A stretch of 64,000 bases of DNA, taken from JAUXJB01 sp965226855. GTDB taxonomy: Bacteria; Myxococcota_A; UBA9160; SZUA-336. The position numbers and the translations under genes are program-made. Of the stretch, positions 56,942-64,000 are shown piece after piece; position 1 is the first letter of the stretch, and each line of letters opens with the position of its first letter. The stretch is from the NCBI GenBank assembly GCA_965226855.1, contig CBDDEE010000032.1:496001-560000 (forward strand). The letters run 5' to 3'. The notes under the pieces are model-generated. The model did no database searches and was not told the origin of the DNA. It saw nothing but the letters and a program-made list of their open reading frames with translations.

Positions 56942-58902
56942 TGCGACGGGGGATCCGCTGGAGCTGGCTCGTTGCCGCGGTTTTACTGCTCGCTTGCGCT
57001 CGTCCGCCGGTGATCCGAAACGGTGTCGCCGTGCCGTACGAGGAGGCGGCCGCCGCCGACCTGGCGCTCGCCCGCGAGCAGCTTGCTGGTGGTGAACTCG
57101 AAGAAGCTCGTCGCGTCCTCGAACGCTTCGTGCGCGAGCTGAACGAGAGCAGGCAGCTCGACGAGGCCCTGTTCCTGTTAGGAGAGGTCCAGCTGGCGCT
57201 GGGAGCGCGTGAGGCGGCTGCCGCCACCTGGCGGCGCCTTGTGGAGGATGAGCGCCGCAGCCCGCTCAACCCGGCTGCCGGCCTGCGCGCGGGCGAGGTC
57301 TATCGCGACCTCGGTCGACCCGAGGATGGACGTCGGGTTCTGGAGCGCACGGAGTGGCGCCTGGCAGATGACCGCCTGCGCCCGCGCATCCACAGGCTTC
57401 GGGCCGACCTGGCGAGGGCGTCTGGAGACTACACCGACGCCGTGCGCGCTCTTGCACTGAGCCGACGCGACACGGACAGCTCCGACACGTTGCTCGAGAT
57501 CGACCTGGAGCTCGATGAGCTGATCGAGGACAGGCTGCGGGACGTGGAGCTCGAGAGTCTGGTGGCGACGCTGCCGCGAGGTCCTGTCTACGATCGAGTC
57601 AATCTCGAGATCGCGCGCCGCGCGCTGGCACGCTCGGACTACGCTGCCACCGAGCTGGCGCTGGCGCGCCTGCCCCGGCGCCTACGCGCGGTGGACGAGG
57701 CGGAACGCCAGCAGCTCCTGGAGCGAACGCGGCGCGGATCCGCCACGGTCGTCGAGACGCTGGGAGTCGCCGTGCCCCTGTCGGGCCCGTACGCCCAGTT
57801 CGGAGAGGCCGTGCTGCAGGGGGTGGTGCTGGCCCTCGATCTCTTCGACGATCCGAGCACCCCCTACCGGATCTCCATACGCGACACGGAGGGCGAGGTC
57901 GAGGCGGGCTCCCGCGCCGTGCGCGAGCTGGTCGAAGAGGGCGTGAGCGCCATCATCGGACCGCTCAGCTCGGCGGTGTCTGCAGCCGCGGCTCCCTCCG
58001 CAGAGGCGGGCGGAACGCCCCTGCTGACGCTGGCGAGACGTGGTGACATCTCAGAGCTTGGGGACTTCATCTTTCGCCTCGGATTGACCCCTAGAGACGA
58101 GGTGAGCAAGCTCGCGTCCTATGCCACCGAGGTCCGGGAGTACCGGAGCTTTGCCATCCTTTACCCCGACGACTCTCAAGGGGTCGCGCTCAAGAACCTG
58201 TTCTGGAACGAGGTGGAGGCGCTCGGCGGCAAGATCGTTGGTGTCGAGCGTTACGACCCCGAAGCGGTGGACGTGCAGGACGAGATCAAGAAGCTCATCG
58301 GGCTCTACTACCTGACGGACGAAGAGAAGGAGCTGCTCGAGCTGCGCGATCGCCTGCTGCGGCATCCCGTTGAGAACGCAGTTCAGCTCGAAGACCCAAG
58401 CCTGGCCGACCTGCCTCCGTATGTGGACTTCGACGCGCTCTTTATTCCGGATGTGGGCGAGAAGGTCGGACTGATCCTTCCGCAGCTGCGCTTCTACGAC
58501 GTCAGCGACGTGACGTATCTCGGCGGAAGCGAGTGGAATTCGCCAGAGCTCGTGGAGCGAGGCGGGAGCGAGGCCGTCCGGGCCATCTTCGTCGATGCGT
58601 TCTTTGTCTGGAGCCCACAGCCGGGCGTGGAGCGCTTCGTGCAGCGCTATTTCGCTGCGTATGGTCTGGAGCCCGATGGCTACGCGGCGGAGGGATACGA
58701 CGCAGCCATGCTGCTTCGGCGGCTGATCCAGAGTAATGGCACGATCTCTCGTGAGCAGCTGCGACATCGCCTCCTGACTGTGAAGGATTACTCAGGCTTG
58801 ACCGGGCTGACCTCATTCGATGAGAGCGGCGGAACCCGCAAGTCGCCAAACGTGCTCACGGTGAACAGAGGCGCCATCCGACTCGTGAACGAGGTGCCCT
58901 GA
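56941..58902 (+). CDS. Lipoprotein with TPR region and periplasmic-binding (LpoA/LivJ-like) domain
   Basis: 653 residues. The lipoprotein signal LVAAVLLLACARPP has lipid Cys near residue 19. Helical TPR-like repeats lie at about 35-255. A type 1 periplasmic-binding domain follows from VVETLGVAVPLSGPYAQFGE (near 265), with AIIGPLSSAVSAAAAPSAEA and SFAILYPDDSQGVALKNLFW. This layout is that of LpoA-like penicillin-binding-protein activators and of branched-chain amino-acid-type receptors. As no transporter genes are adjacent, an envelope role is more likely. ATG overlaps the dnaJ stop. Confidence 0.78.
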   Translation: MRRGIRWSWLVAAVLLLACARPPVIRNGVAVPYEEAAAADLALAREQLAGGELEEARRVLERFVRELNESRQLDEALFLLGEVQLALGAREAAAATWRRLVEDERRSPLNPAAGLRAGEVYRDLGRPEDGRRVLERTEWRLADDRLRPRIHRLRADLARASGDYTDAVRALALSRRDTDSSDTLLEIDLELDELIEDRLRDVELESLVATLPRGPVYDRVNLEIARRALARSDYAATELALARLPRRLRAVDEAERQQLLERTRRGSATVVETLGVAVPLSGPYAQFGEAVLQGVVLALDLFDDPSTPYRISIRDTEGEVEAGSRAVRELVEEGVSAIIGPLSSAVSAAAAPSAEAGGTPLLTLARRGDISELGDFIFRLGLTPRDEVSKLASYATEVREYRSFAILYPDDSQGVALKNLFWNEVEALGGKIVGVERYDPEAVDVQDEIKKLIGLYYLTDEEKELLELRDRLLRHPVENAVQLEDPSLADLPPYVDFDALFIPDVGEKVGLILPQLRFYDVSDVTYLGGSEWNSPELVERGGSEAVRAIFVDAFFVWSPQPGVERFVQRYFAAYGLEPDGYAAEGYDAAMLLRRLIQSNGTISREQLRHRLLTVKDYSGLTGLTSFDESGGTRKSPNVLTVNRGAIRLVNEVP

Positions 58903-59004
58903 GTCAAGTTCACCGCCGCGAAGGTCGATTTTTCTCTTGCGGCCAACGGGCTGTGTAGCGCGGAAGGGCGCGCACGGTACCGACCAGGCCAGCGGAGCGG
59001 CCTT

Positions 59005-61410
59005 TTGAACAGAGACTCCCTCGACAGCACTTTCACGGTTCCCGAGTCCCTCCCACTGCTTCCGATTCGCGACGCCGTCGTCTTCCCCTCGATGATCCTG
59101 CCGCTGTTCGTCGGCAGAGACGTTTCGGTGCATGCCATCGAGACCGCTCTCGAGGGGGATCGGTTGCTCGCGCTTGCCACCCAGCGCGATCCAGAGGTCG
59201 AGGACCCCGGGCCGGAAGACATCTACGGCGTCGGTACCGTCGGGATGATCATGCGCCTCATGCGTCTTCCCGACGAGCGGCTGAAGGTGCTCGTGCAAGG
59301 GCTCTCCAAGGTCCGGATCAAGAACTTCCTGCGCACCGAGCCCCATATCGACGTCGAGGTCGAGGAGTTGGGTCCCGAAGAGCTACCGGAGTGGACGGTC
59401 GAGATCGAGGCGCTGATCCGCAGCGTCAGCGAGAAGATCTCCGAGCTTCTGCCGCTCCGACACCTGCCGCCCGAGCTGCTGTCGATCACCGCGAATGTCG
59501 AAGATCCGGGCCGCCTGGCCGATCTCGTTGCGGCCAATCTGCGGCTGCGTGTCGACGAGGCGCAGGAGACACTCGAGATCCTCGACCCGGTGCGCAGGCT
59601 GCGGCGAGTCGAGACGCTTCTACGTCGCGAGTTGGCCGTATCCTCCATGCAGGCCGAGTTCCAGTCGGCCGCGCGCGACGAGATGAGTCGCACGCAGCGC
59701 GAGATCCTCCTGCGTGAGCAGATGCGCCAGATTCAAGAAGAGCTCGGCGAAGGAGACGACCGCAACTCGGAGATCGAGGAGCTGCGCACTCGCATCGAAG
59801 CGGCCGGGATGAACGAGGAGGCGCAGGCCGAGTCACAGCGCCAGCTCGAGCGACTGGCCCGCATGCATCCCGACTCCTCGGAGACGCAGGTCGTCCGCAC
59901 CTATCTGGAGTGGATGGTCGAGCTTCCGTGGAGCGAAGCTTCGCAGGACAACCTGGACCTGAAGGTCTCGCGAGAGGTCCTGGAGCGCGACCACGCCTAC
60001 CTGAACAAGGTCAAGGAGCGCATCCTCGAGTTTCTGGCCGTCCACAAGCTGCGCGGCGGAGGGGGCAGCAAGGGTCCCATCCTGTGTCTCGTTGGCCCAC
60101 CGGGGGTCGGCAAGACCTCGCTCGGACGTTCGATCGCGCAGGCCATGGGTCGCAGCTTCGTGCGCATGTCTCTCGGCGGCATGCGCGACGAGGCCGAGAT
60201 CAGGGGCCACCGCCGCACCTACGTGGGTGCTATGCCGGGGCGCATCGTTCAGGGAATGCGGCAGGGCGGCAAGATCAACCCCGTGTTCATGCTCGACGAG
60301 ATCGACAAACTCGGTGCGGATTACCGCGGGGACCCGGCGTCGGCCATGCTCGAGGTGCTGGATCCCGAGCAGAACTACAACTTTCGAGACCACTACTTGA
60401 ACGTTCCGTACGACCTCTCCCGCGCGCTGTTCATCGCGACCGCGAACCTGGTCGATCCGATTCCGCGTCCGCTGCTCGATCGCATGGAGGTGATCCGCTT
60501 GCCGGGCTACATGCCGGAAGAGAAAGAGGTGATCGCCCGGCGCTTCCTGGTGCCGAGACAGCTCGAGGAGTGCGGACTCAAGTCGGAGAACGTAAAGCTG
60601 TCACGCGCGGCGATCCGCGAGGTGATCACCGGCTATACGCAGGAAGCCGGAGTGCGCTCGCTGGAGCGCGAGATCAGCCGCGTGTTGCGCAAGGTCGCGC
60701 GTCGCATCGCGGAGGGAGAAGCGGATCGGGTGTCGATCACGCTGCGCAACCTGCAGGCTCACCTGGGTCCGGCGCCTGTGATCAACGAGGCCATTCCGAA
60801 GGGAGCAGAGCCGGGACTGGCGCGCGGTCTTGCATGGACGGAGAGCGGCGGAGAGGTGCTCGCGATCGAGGCCACCATGGTGCGTGGGCGCGGCCTCATT
60901 CTGACCGGGCAGCTCGGAGACGTGATGAAGGAGTCGGGCCAGGCCGCGCTCTCGTACGTGCGCTGGCGTGCCGCCGAGCTCGGCATCGCCGAGACCCTGC
61001 AGCGAAACGAGGTCCATGTCCACGTTCCGGCAGGGGCAACGCCCAAGGACGGTCCCTCCGCAGGAGTGACCATGGCAACGGCCATCCTGTCGCTGCTGAC
61101 ATGTAACCCGGTGCGCTCTGATGTAGCGATGACCGGAGAGATCACTTTGCGTGGACGCGTGCTCCCCGTCGGTGGCGTGCGCGAGAAGGCGATGGCCGCC
61201 CTGCGCCGGGGCATCCGACGTCTGATCATCCCCGACGCCAACCGAAACGATCTCGAGGAGATTCCGCCCGAGCTGGCGCGACGCATGGAGTTCAACTTCG
61301 TCCGAAACATGGAAGAGGTGCTCGAGCTCGCGCTCACCGAGCCGCTGGCGGGGAAGCCCAAGGGTCGACGCCGCGGCGCCCATGCCGAGACGGCGCCGCT
61401 CAGCTCGTAA
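59005..61410 (+). CDS. lon: ATP-dependent protease Lon (LonA)
   Basis: 801 residues from TTG 59005. N-terminal LON domain (PLLPIRDAVVFPSMILPLFV; RVLRR-type helices), AAA domain with Walker A VGPPGVGKTSLGRSIAQ near 370 and Walker B PVFMLDEIDKLGADYRGD, and a protease domain with catalytic Ser in KDGPSAGVTMATAIL near 683 and Lys in GGVREKAMAALRRGIRRLII near 726. Degrades misfolded and regulatory proteins in the cytosol. It follows the heat-shock block, consistent with a stress region, though a 102-nt gap separates it from the lipoprotein gene. Confidence 0.95.
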   Translation: MNRDSLDSTFTVPESLPLLPIRDAVVFPSMILPLFVGRDVSVHAIETALEGDRLLALATQRDPEVEDPGPEDIYGVGTVGMIMRLMRLPDERLKVLVQGLSKVRIKNFLRTEPHIDVEVEELGPEELPEWTVEIEALIRSVSEKISELLPLRHLPPELLSITANVEDPGRLADLVAANLRLRVDEAQETLEILDPVRRLRRVETLLRRELAVSSMQAEFQSAARDEMSRTQREILLREQMRQIQEELGEGDDRNSEIEELRTRIEAAGMNEEAQAESQRQLERLARMHPDSSETQVVRTYLEWMVELPWSEASQDNLDLKVSREVLERDHAYLNKVKERILEFLAVHKLRGGGGSKGPILCLVGPPGVGKTSLGRSIAQAMGRSFVRMSLGGMRDEAEIRGHRRTYVGAMPGRIVQGMRQGGKINPVFMLDEIDKLGADYRGDPASAMLEVLDPEQNYNFRDHYLNVPYDLSRALFIATANLVDPIPRPLLDRMEVIRLPGYMPEEKEVIARRFLVPRQLEECGLKSENVKLSRAAIREVITGYTQEAGVRSLEREISRVLRKVARRIAEGEADRVSITLRNLQAHLGPAPVINEAIPKGAEPGLARGLAWTESGGEVLAIEATMVRGRGLILTGQLGDVMKESGQAALSYVRWRAAELGIAETLQRNEVHVHVPAGATPKDGPSAGVTMATAILSLLTCNPVRSDVAMTGEITLRGRVLPVGGVREKAMAALRRGIRRLIIPDANRNDLEEIPPELARRMEFNFVRNMEEVLELALTEPLAGKPKGRRRGAHAETAPLSS

Positions 61411-61428
61411 CTACCCTACACTCCCCAG

Positions 61429-62454
61429 GTGGCAGGCGGGATAGACCTCGGCGTGCTCGGGGAGCTCGGGTTGATTGAGACGCTCAGGCGCCGGGCTCGG
61501 CAGCCGGGCGGCGCCTGGCTCCGCGGTATTGGAGACGACGCCGCTGTATTACGCCCTCCGGCCGGTGCGGATCTGGTCTGGACAGCCGATGCGCTCGTAG
61601 AGGACGTCCACTTTCGCTGGCGGACGACGGACGCGCGCTCTCTCGGTCACAAGGCGCTGGCGGTAAACCTGTCGGACCTGAATGCGATGGGGGCGAAATC
61701 GCTGGGATTCCTGCTGACACTCGGGCTCCCTGCTGCCACAGACCCCGCAGCGCTGGATGCGTTTTTGCGCGGCCTGCTCGCCACCGCGCGTAGAGCGGGC
61801 TGCCCGCTCGTGGGCGGCGATACCGTCTCGGCTCCGCTTTGGTCGCTCTCCATCAGCGCGGTGGGCAGCGTGCCGCGGGGCGCTGCGTTGTGCCGCGACG
61901 GAGCGCGGGTTGGGGACCGGATCCTGGTCACAGGGACCCTCGGTGGGGCGGCTCTCGGCCTCGCGCTACTGGAGGCCGGGCTGCTCCGCGGGCCTGCCGA
62001 GCGCCGCTTCGTCGTGCGTCAGCAGCGCCCCCGCCCGCCACTCGGTGTCGGGCCCCGACTCGCGCGGAGTGGGCTGGCGACCGCGGCGGTAGACCTCTCG
62101 GACGGCCTCGAGCGGGATCTATCTCACGTGCTGCGGGAGAGCCGGGTTGGTGCCGAGATCTGGCTCGATGCTCTGCCGTTCCCGCGCGGGCTTCGCGAGC
62201 TCAGCCGAAAGCTCGAGCTCGACCCGGAAAATCTCGCGGTGGCAGGCGGGGAAGATTACGAGCTGCTCTTCAGCGTGCGCTCGCGGGCCCCCCTGTCCAG
62301 TGCGCTCGCCAGGCGACTCGGCTGTCGTCTGAGGGAGATCGGTGTCGTGAGGCGCGGGCGCGGCATTCGTTTCTTGCGCGCCGGAAAGCGCATTCGGGGT
62401 GGATTTTCGGGTTACGAGCACTTCAAGCCGCGAAGCAGACCGTCCGAACAGTAA
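61429..62454 (+). CDS. thiL: Thiamine-monophosphate kinase
   Basis: 341 residues from GTG 61429. Metal- and substrate-binding motifs: GIGDDAAVLRPPAGADLVWT then ADALVEDVHFRWR near residue 46, KALAVNLSDLNAMGAKSLGF near 76, and CPLVGGDTVSAP near 125. AGGEDYELLFSV near 268 completes the ThiL pattern. It phosphorylates thiamine monophosphate to the diphosphate. I checked whether this might instead be selenophosphate synthetase (same superfamily); the motifs are those of ThiL. It starts 18 nt after lon. Confidence 0.92.
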   Translation: MAGGIDLGVLGELGLIETLRRRARQPGGAWLRGIGDDAAVLRPPAGADLVWTADALVEDVHFRWRTTDARSLGHKALAVNLSDLNAMGAKSLGFLLTLGLPAATDPAALDAFLRGLLATARRAGCPLVGGDTVSAPLWSLSISAVGSVPRGAALCRDGARVGDRILVTGTLGGAALGLALLEAGLLRGPAERRFVVRQQRPRPPLGVGPRLARSGLATAAVDLSDGLERDLSHVLRESRVGAEIWLDALPFPRGLRELSRKLELDPENLAVAGGEDYELLFSVRSRAPLSSALARRLGCRLREIGVVRRGRGIRFLRAGKRIRGGFSGYEHFKPRSRPSEQ

Positions 62455-62460
62455 ACAGGT

Positions 62461-63741
62461 TTGCGCGCTGGAGTTGCGCATCGAGAGTCCGCCTTGCGCC
62501 TGGATCTTTCGCACAAGTTCGTGCTGGGCACCGTCGTCGTTGCGGCGGTAGCCGCGGGAATGCCAGTCATTCTCGAAGCCTCCGGTGTACCCGTGTGGGG
62601 CTCCTTCTTCGTCGCGCTCGGTGTCGGCGCGGGCATCGGCTCGCTTTACTCGAGGCAGATCACCACGAATCTCGGGTGTCTGCGCAGCTGTACCGAGGCC
62701 ATCAGCCGCGGTGACCTGACAACGGAAGTCGCGGTCCGCACCGGACGCTTCCCCGACGAGACGGTCGATCTTACGCGCTCCGTTGCGGCCATGCTCGAGA
62801 GCCTGCGCGAGCTCGTCGAGCGCTTGCAGCAGGCCGCCGACGAGGTTGCCCACACTTCACGCGATCTCTCGCAGTCGTCGCGACAGGTGAACGGGGCGAA
62901 CCAGGAGATCTCTCACAACATGGAATCGGTGGCGCAGAGCACGCTCAAGGAGCAGGAGGACATCAAGCACATCTCCCTGCGGATGCGAGAGATCTCCTCG
63001 GCAATGCAGGAGAACGCCGAGGCCGCGAGCGAGGCGTCGAGCCTAACCACCGATGCCAGCCAGCAGACGACCTCGTGCGTGATGGTGTCGCGGAGCTCTG
63101 CCACGAAGATGAGGAGCCTGTTCGAGAAGATCGAAGAGTCCGAGCGCTTGATGCAGGATTTCGAGCAGAAGATCCAGTCCGCCCACCGCGTAACTGAGAT
63201 GATTTCGAGCGTCGTCGAGAAGACTCACCTGTTGTCGCTGAACGCCTCGATCGAGGCGGCTCGTGCGGGCGACGCAGGACGCGGCTTCTCCGTGGTCGCG
63301 GAGGAGATTCGCAAGCTCGCCGAGACCGCCGGCGACTCGGCGGGCCAGATCGAGAAGCTGATCCGCCAGCTCGAGGAAGGTTCCGCGAACGTTTCGGCCA
63401 TCACGCAGTCCATGGGCGAGGACGTGAGCGAGCGCCGCCGCGACCTGGCGGAGATCCTGCACGCGCTCGAGCGCGTACAGGGGTCGATCGAGAAGGCCTC
63501 GCGCAGGGCCGAGGACATCTTCGACCAGGCGAGCCGCCAGTCGAGTGATGGCGAGCACCTGGTGCGCGACATCGAGAGCATCGCGCAAGAGGTGACGAGC
63601 GGAGCCAAGGCCGCGGATGAGATGCGTGGGGGGCTCAGTGGTCAGCGCGACGCGATGGACGAAATGGTTCGACAGGCGGCGCGCTTGTCGAGCATGTCAG
63701 ACGACCTGAACGAGGTCGCGCGGCGCTTCCGCACGCGCTGA
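62461..63741 (+). CDS. Methyl-accepting chemotaxis protein
   Basis: 426 residues from TTG 62461 (TTG 62494, giving LRLDLSHKFVLG, is an equally good start). Two membrane segments (about 20-37 and 42-60) lie almost back to back, leaving a minimal periplasmic part. A HAMP-like region follows (ISRGDLTTEVAVRTGRFPDE), and then the long coiled-coil signalling domain. The hairpin tip reads VVEKTHLLSLNASIEAARAG followed by DAGRGFSVVAEEIRKLAE. It lacks a sizeable sensor domain, so it may sense intracellular or membrane signals. The stop overlaps the cheW-like start. Confidence 0.9.
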   Translation: MRAGVAHRESALRLDLSHKFVLGTVVVAAVAAGMPVILEASGVPVWGSFFVALGVGAGIGSLYSRQITTNLGCLRSCTEAISRGDLTTEVAVRTGRFPDETVDLTRSVAAMLESLRELVERLQQAADEVAHTSRDLSQSSRQVNGANQEISHNMESVAQSTLKEQEDIKHISLRMREISSAMQENAEAASEASSLTTDASQQTTSCVMVSRSSATKMRSLFEKIEESERLMQDFEQKIQSAHRVTEMISSVVEKTHLLSLNASIEAARAGDAGRGFSVVAEEIRKLAETAGDSAGQIEKLIRQLEEGSANVSAITQSMGEDVSERRRDLAEILHALERVQGSIEKASRRAEDIFDQASRQSSDGEHLVRDIESIAQEVTSGAKAADEMRGGLSGQRDAMDEMVRQAARLSSMSDDLNEVARRFRTR

Positions 63742-64000
63742 TGGGGAGTACGCAAGTGGCGACATCATGGCTGCAGTTCAATCTGGGGGAGCGATCCTAT
63801 GCGATCCCCCTGGACGCGGTCGCCGAGGTGATTTGGGCACAGCAGCCCCGCTTGATTCCGCTCGTTCCACCGAACGTCGGAGGCGTTCTGAACATTCGCG
63901 GCGAGCCGCTCGTCGTGATGAACGGCGGAGCCGTGTTCGGGCTGGATGCAAGCGCCGCGAAAGCGGCGCGCGCAGCGAAGGCCGAAGGCCTGAGCGAAGG
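63741..64000 (+). CDS. CheW-like chemotaxis coupling protein (partial, runs off the window)
   Basis: 86 codons are present from ATG 63741, which overlaps the chemoreceptor stop. WLQFNLGERSYAIPLDAVAE and RLIPLVPPNVGGVLNIRGEP are the CheW barrel start. From residue 70 (ASAAKAARAAKAEGLSE) the sequence is repeat copy F read in frame, right after VFGLD, where CheW proteins normally continue with a short loop and a strand. CheW links receptors to CheA. Whether the frame closes normally lies beyond the window. Confidence 0.83.
   Translation, partial: MGSTQVATSWLQFNLGERSYAIPLDAVAEVIWAQQPRLIPLVPPNVGGVLNIRGEPLVVMNGGAVFGLDASAAKAARAAKAEGLSE
63948..64000 (+). repeat. Dispersed GC-rich repeat, copy F (inside cheW, partial at window edge)
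   Basis: GCAAGCGCCGCGAAAGCGGC followed by GCGCGCAGCGAAGGCCGAAG and GCCTGAGCGAAGG, forward orientation. It matches copies A, C, D and E end to end until the window stops. Confidence 0.85.

Noticed and set aside
61429..62454. Selenophosphate synthetase (selD), sought because of the selenoproteins
   Set aside because: The gene has ThiL motifs (GDDAAV, VEDVHF, GEDYELL) and lacks the SelD active-site Cys/Sec loop.

Overview
The window is 64 kb of GC-rich, densely coded bacterial DNA. GTG and TTG starts are common, and stop/start overlaps (ATGA, GTGA, TTGA) link many neighbouring genes. The gene content fits an aerobic or facultative, lipid-degrading Gram-negative of the myxobacterial / 'deltaproteobacterial' type: a thiolase, acyl-CoA ligase, acyl-CoA dehydrogenase, epoxide hydrolases, SCP2-like proteins, an imuB-dnaE2 mutasome, LonA, and a hemW-hrcA-grpE-dnaK-dnaJ block. 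Two probable selenoproteins agree with this. The assignment is inference; no phylogenetic marker could be searched.

Layout. 1-5030 (+): end of a SpoIIM-like gene, DUF4129, DUF4350, MoxR ATPase and DUF58, a translationally coupled cell-envelope cluster. 5034-8860: thiolase (-), a ZapG/YhcB-like protein and two secreted DUF4097 beta-repeat proteins. 9022-13850: a hybrid histidine kinase broken by an IS5-type element, then a truncated adenylate-cyclase/ATPase gene. 13884-24346: acyl-CoA ligase (+), then a minus-strand operon of epoxide hydrolase, AddB-like nuclease, AddA-like helicase-nuclease, MalY-type PLP enzyme and ferredoxin. 24347-24891 lacks a convincing gene but has a strong promoter followed by a highly structured sequence. 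24892-29635 (-): dnaE2 and imuB. 29751-41716 is mostly plus-strand small metabolic and redox genes, including two genes with in-frame UGA codons, plus decayed efflux genes. 41717-42987: a second copy of the IS, apparently identical to the first and in the same orientation, just upstream of a full-length cyclase/ATPase/TPR regulator. 46446-46760: tRNA-Phe beside an integrase relic. 46876-64000: SnoaL-like, thioredoxin-like, cyclophilin, M16 protease, hemW, hrcA-grpE-dnaK-dnaJ, a receptor-type lipoprotein, lon, thiL, a chemoreceptor and the start of cheW.

Main discoveries. (1) A DsbA-like protein (UGA at 30072) and an iodothyronine-deiodinase-like protein (UGA at 35949) each have UGA exactly where the redox Cys/Sec belongs. 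Each UGA is followed, 18 or 20 nt later, by a stem with the same apical loop GGUCC, the layout of a bacterial SECIS. (2) A roughly 90-110 bp GC-rich repeat occurs at least six times. Three copies lie inside genes (dnaE2, imuB, cheW) and are read through in frame as extra peptide, as in Rickettsia palindromic elements. (3) Removing the first IS plus one CTAG restores the kinase reading frame across the junction. (4) A promoter-driven, strongly folded 0.36-kb sequence may be an undescribed RNA. (5) Several genes show decay: frameshifts, a 31-bp tandem duplication and a roughly 90-bp internal inversion.
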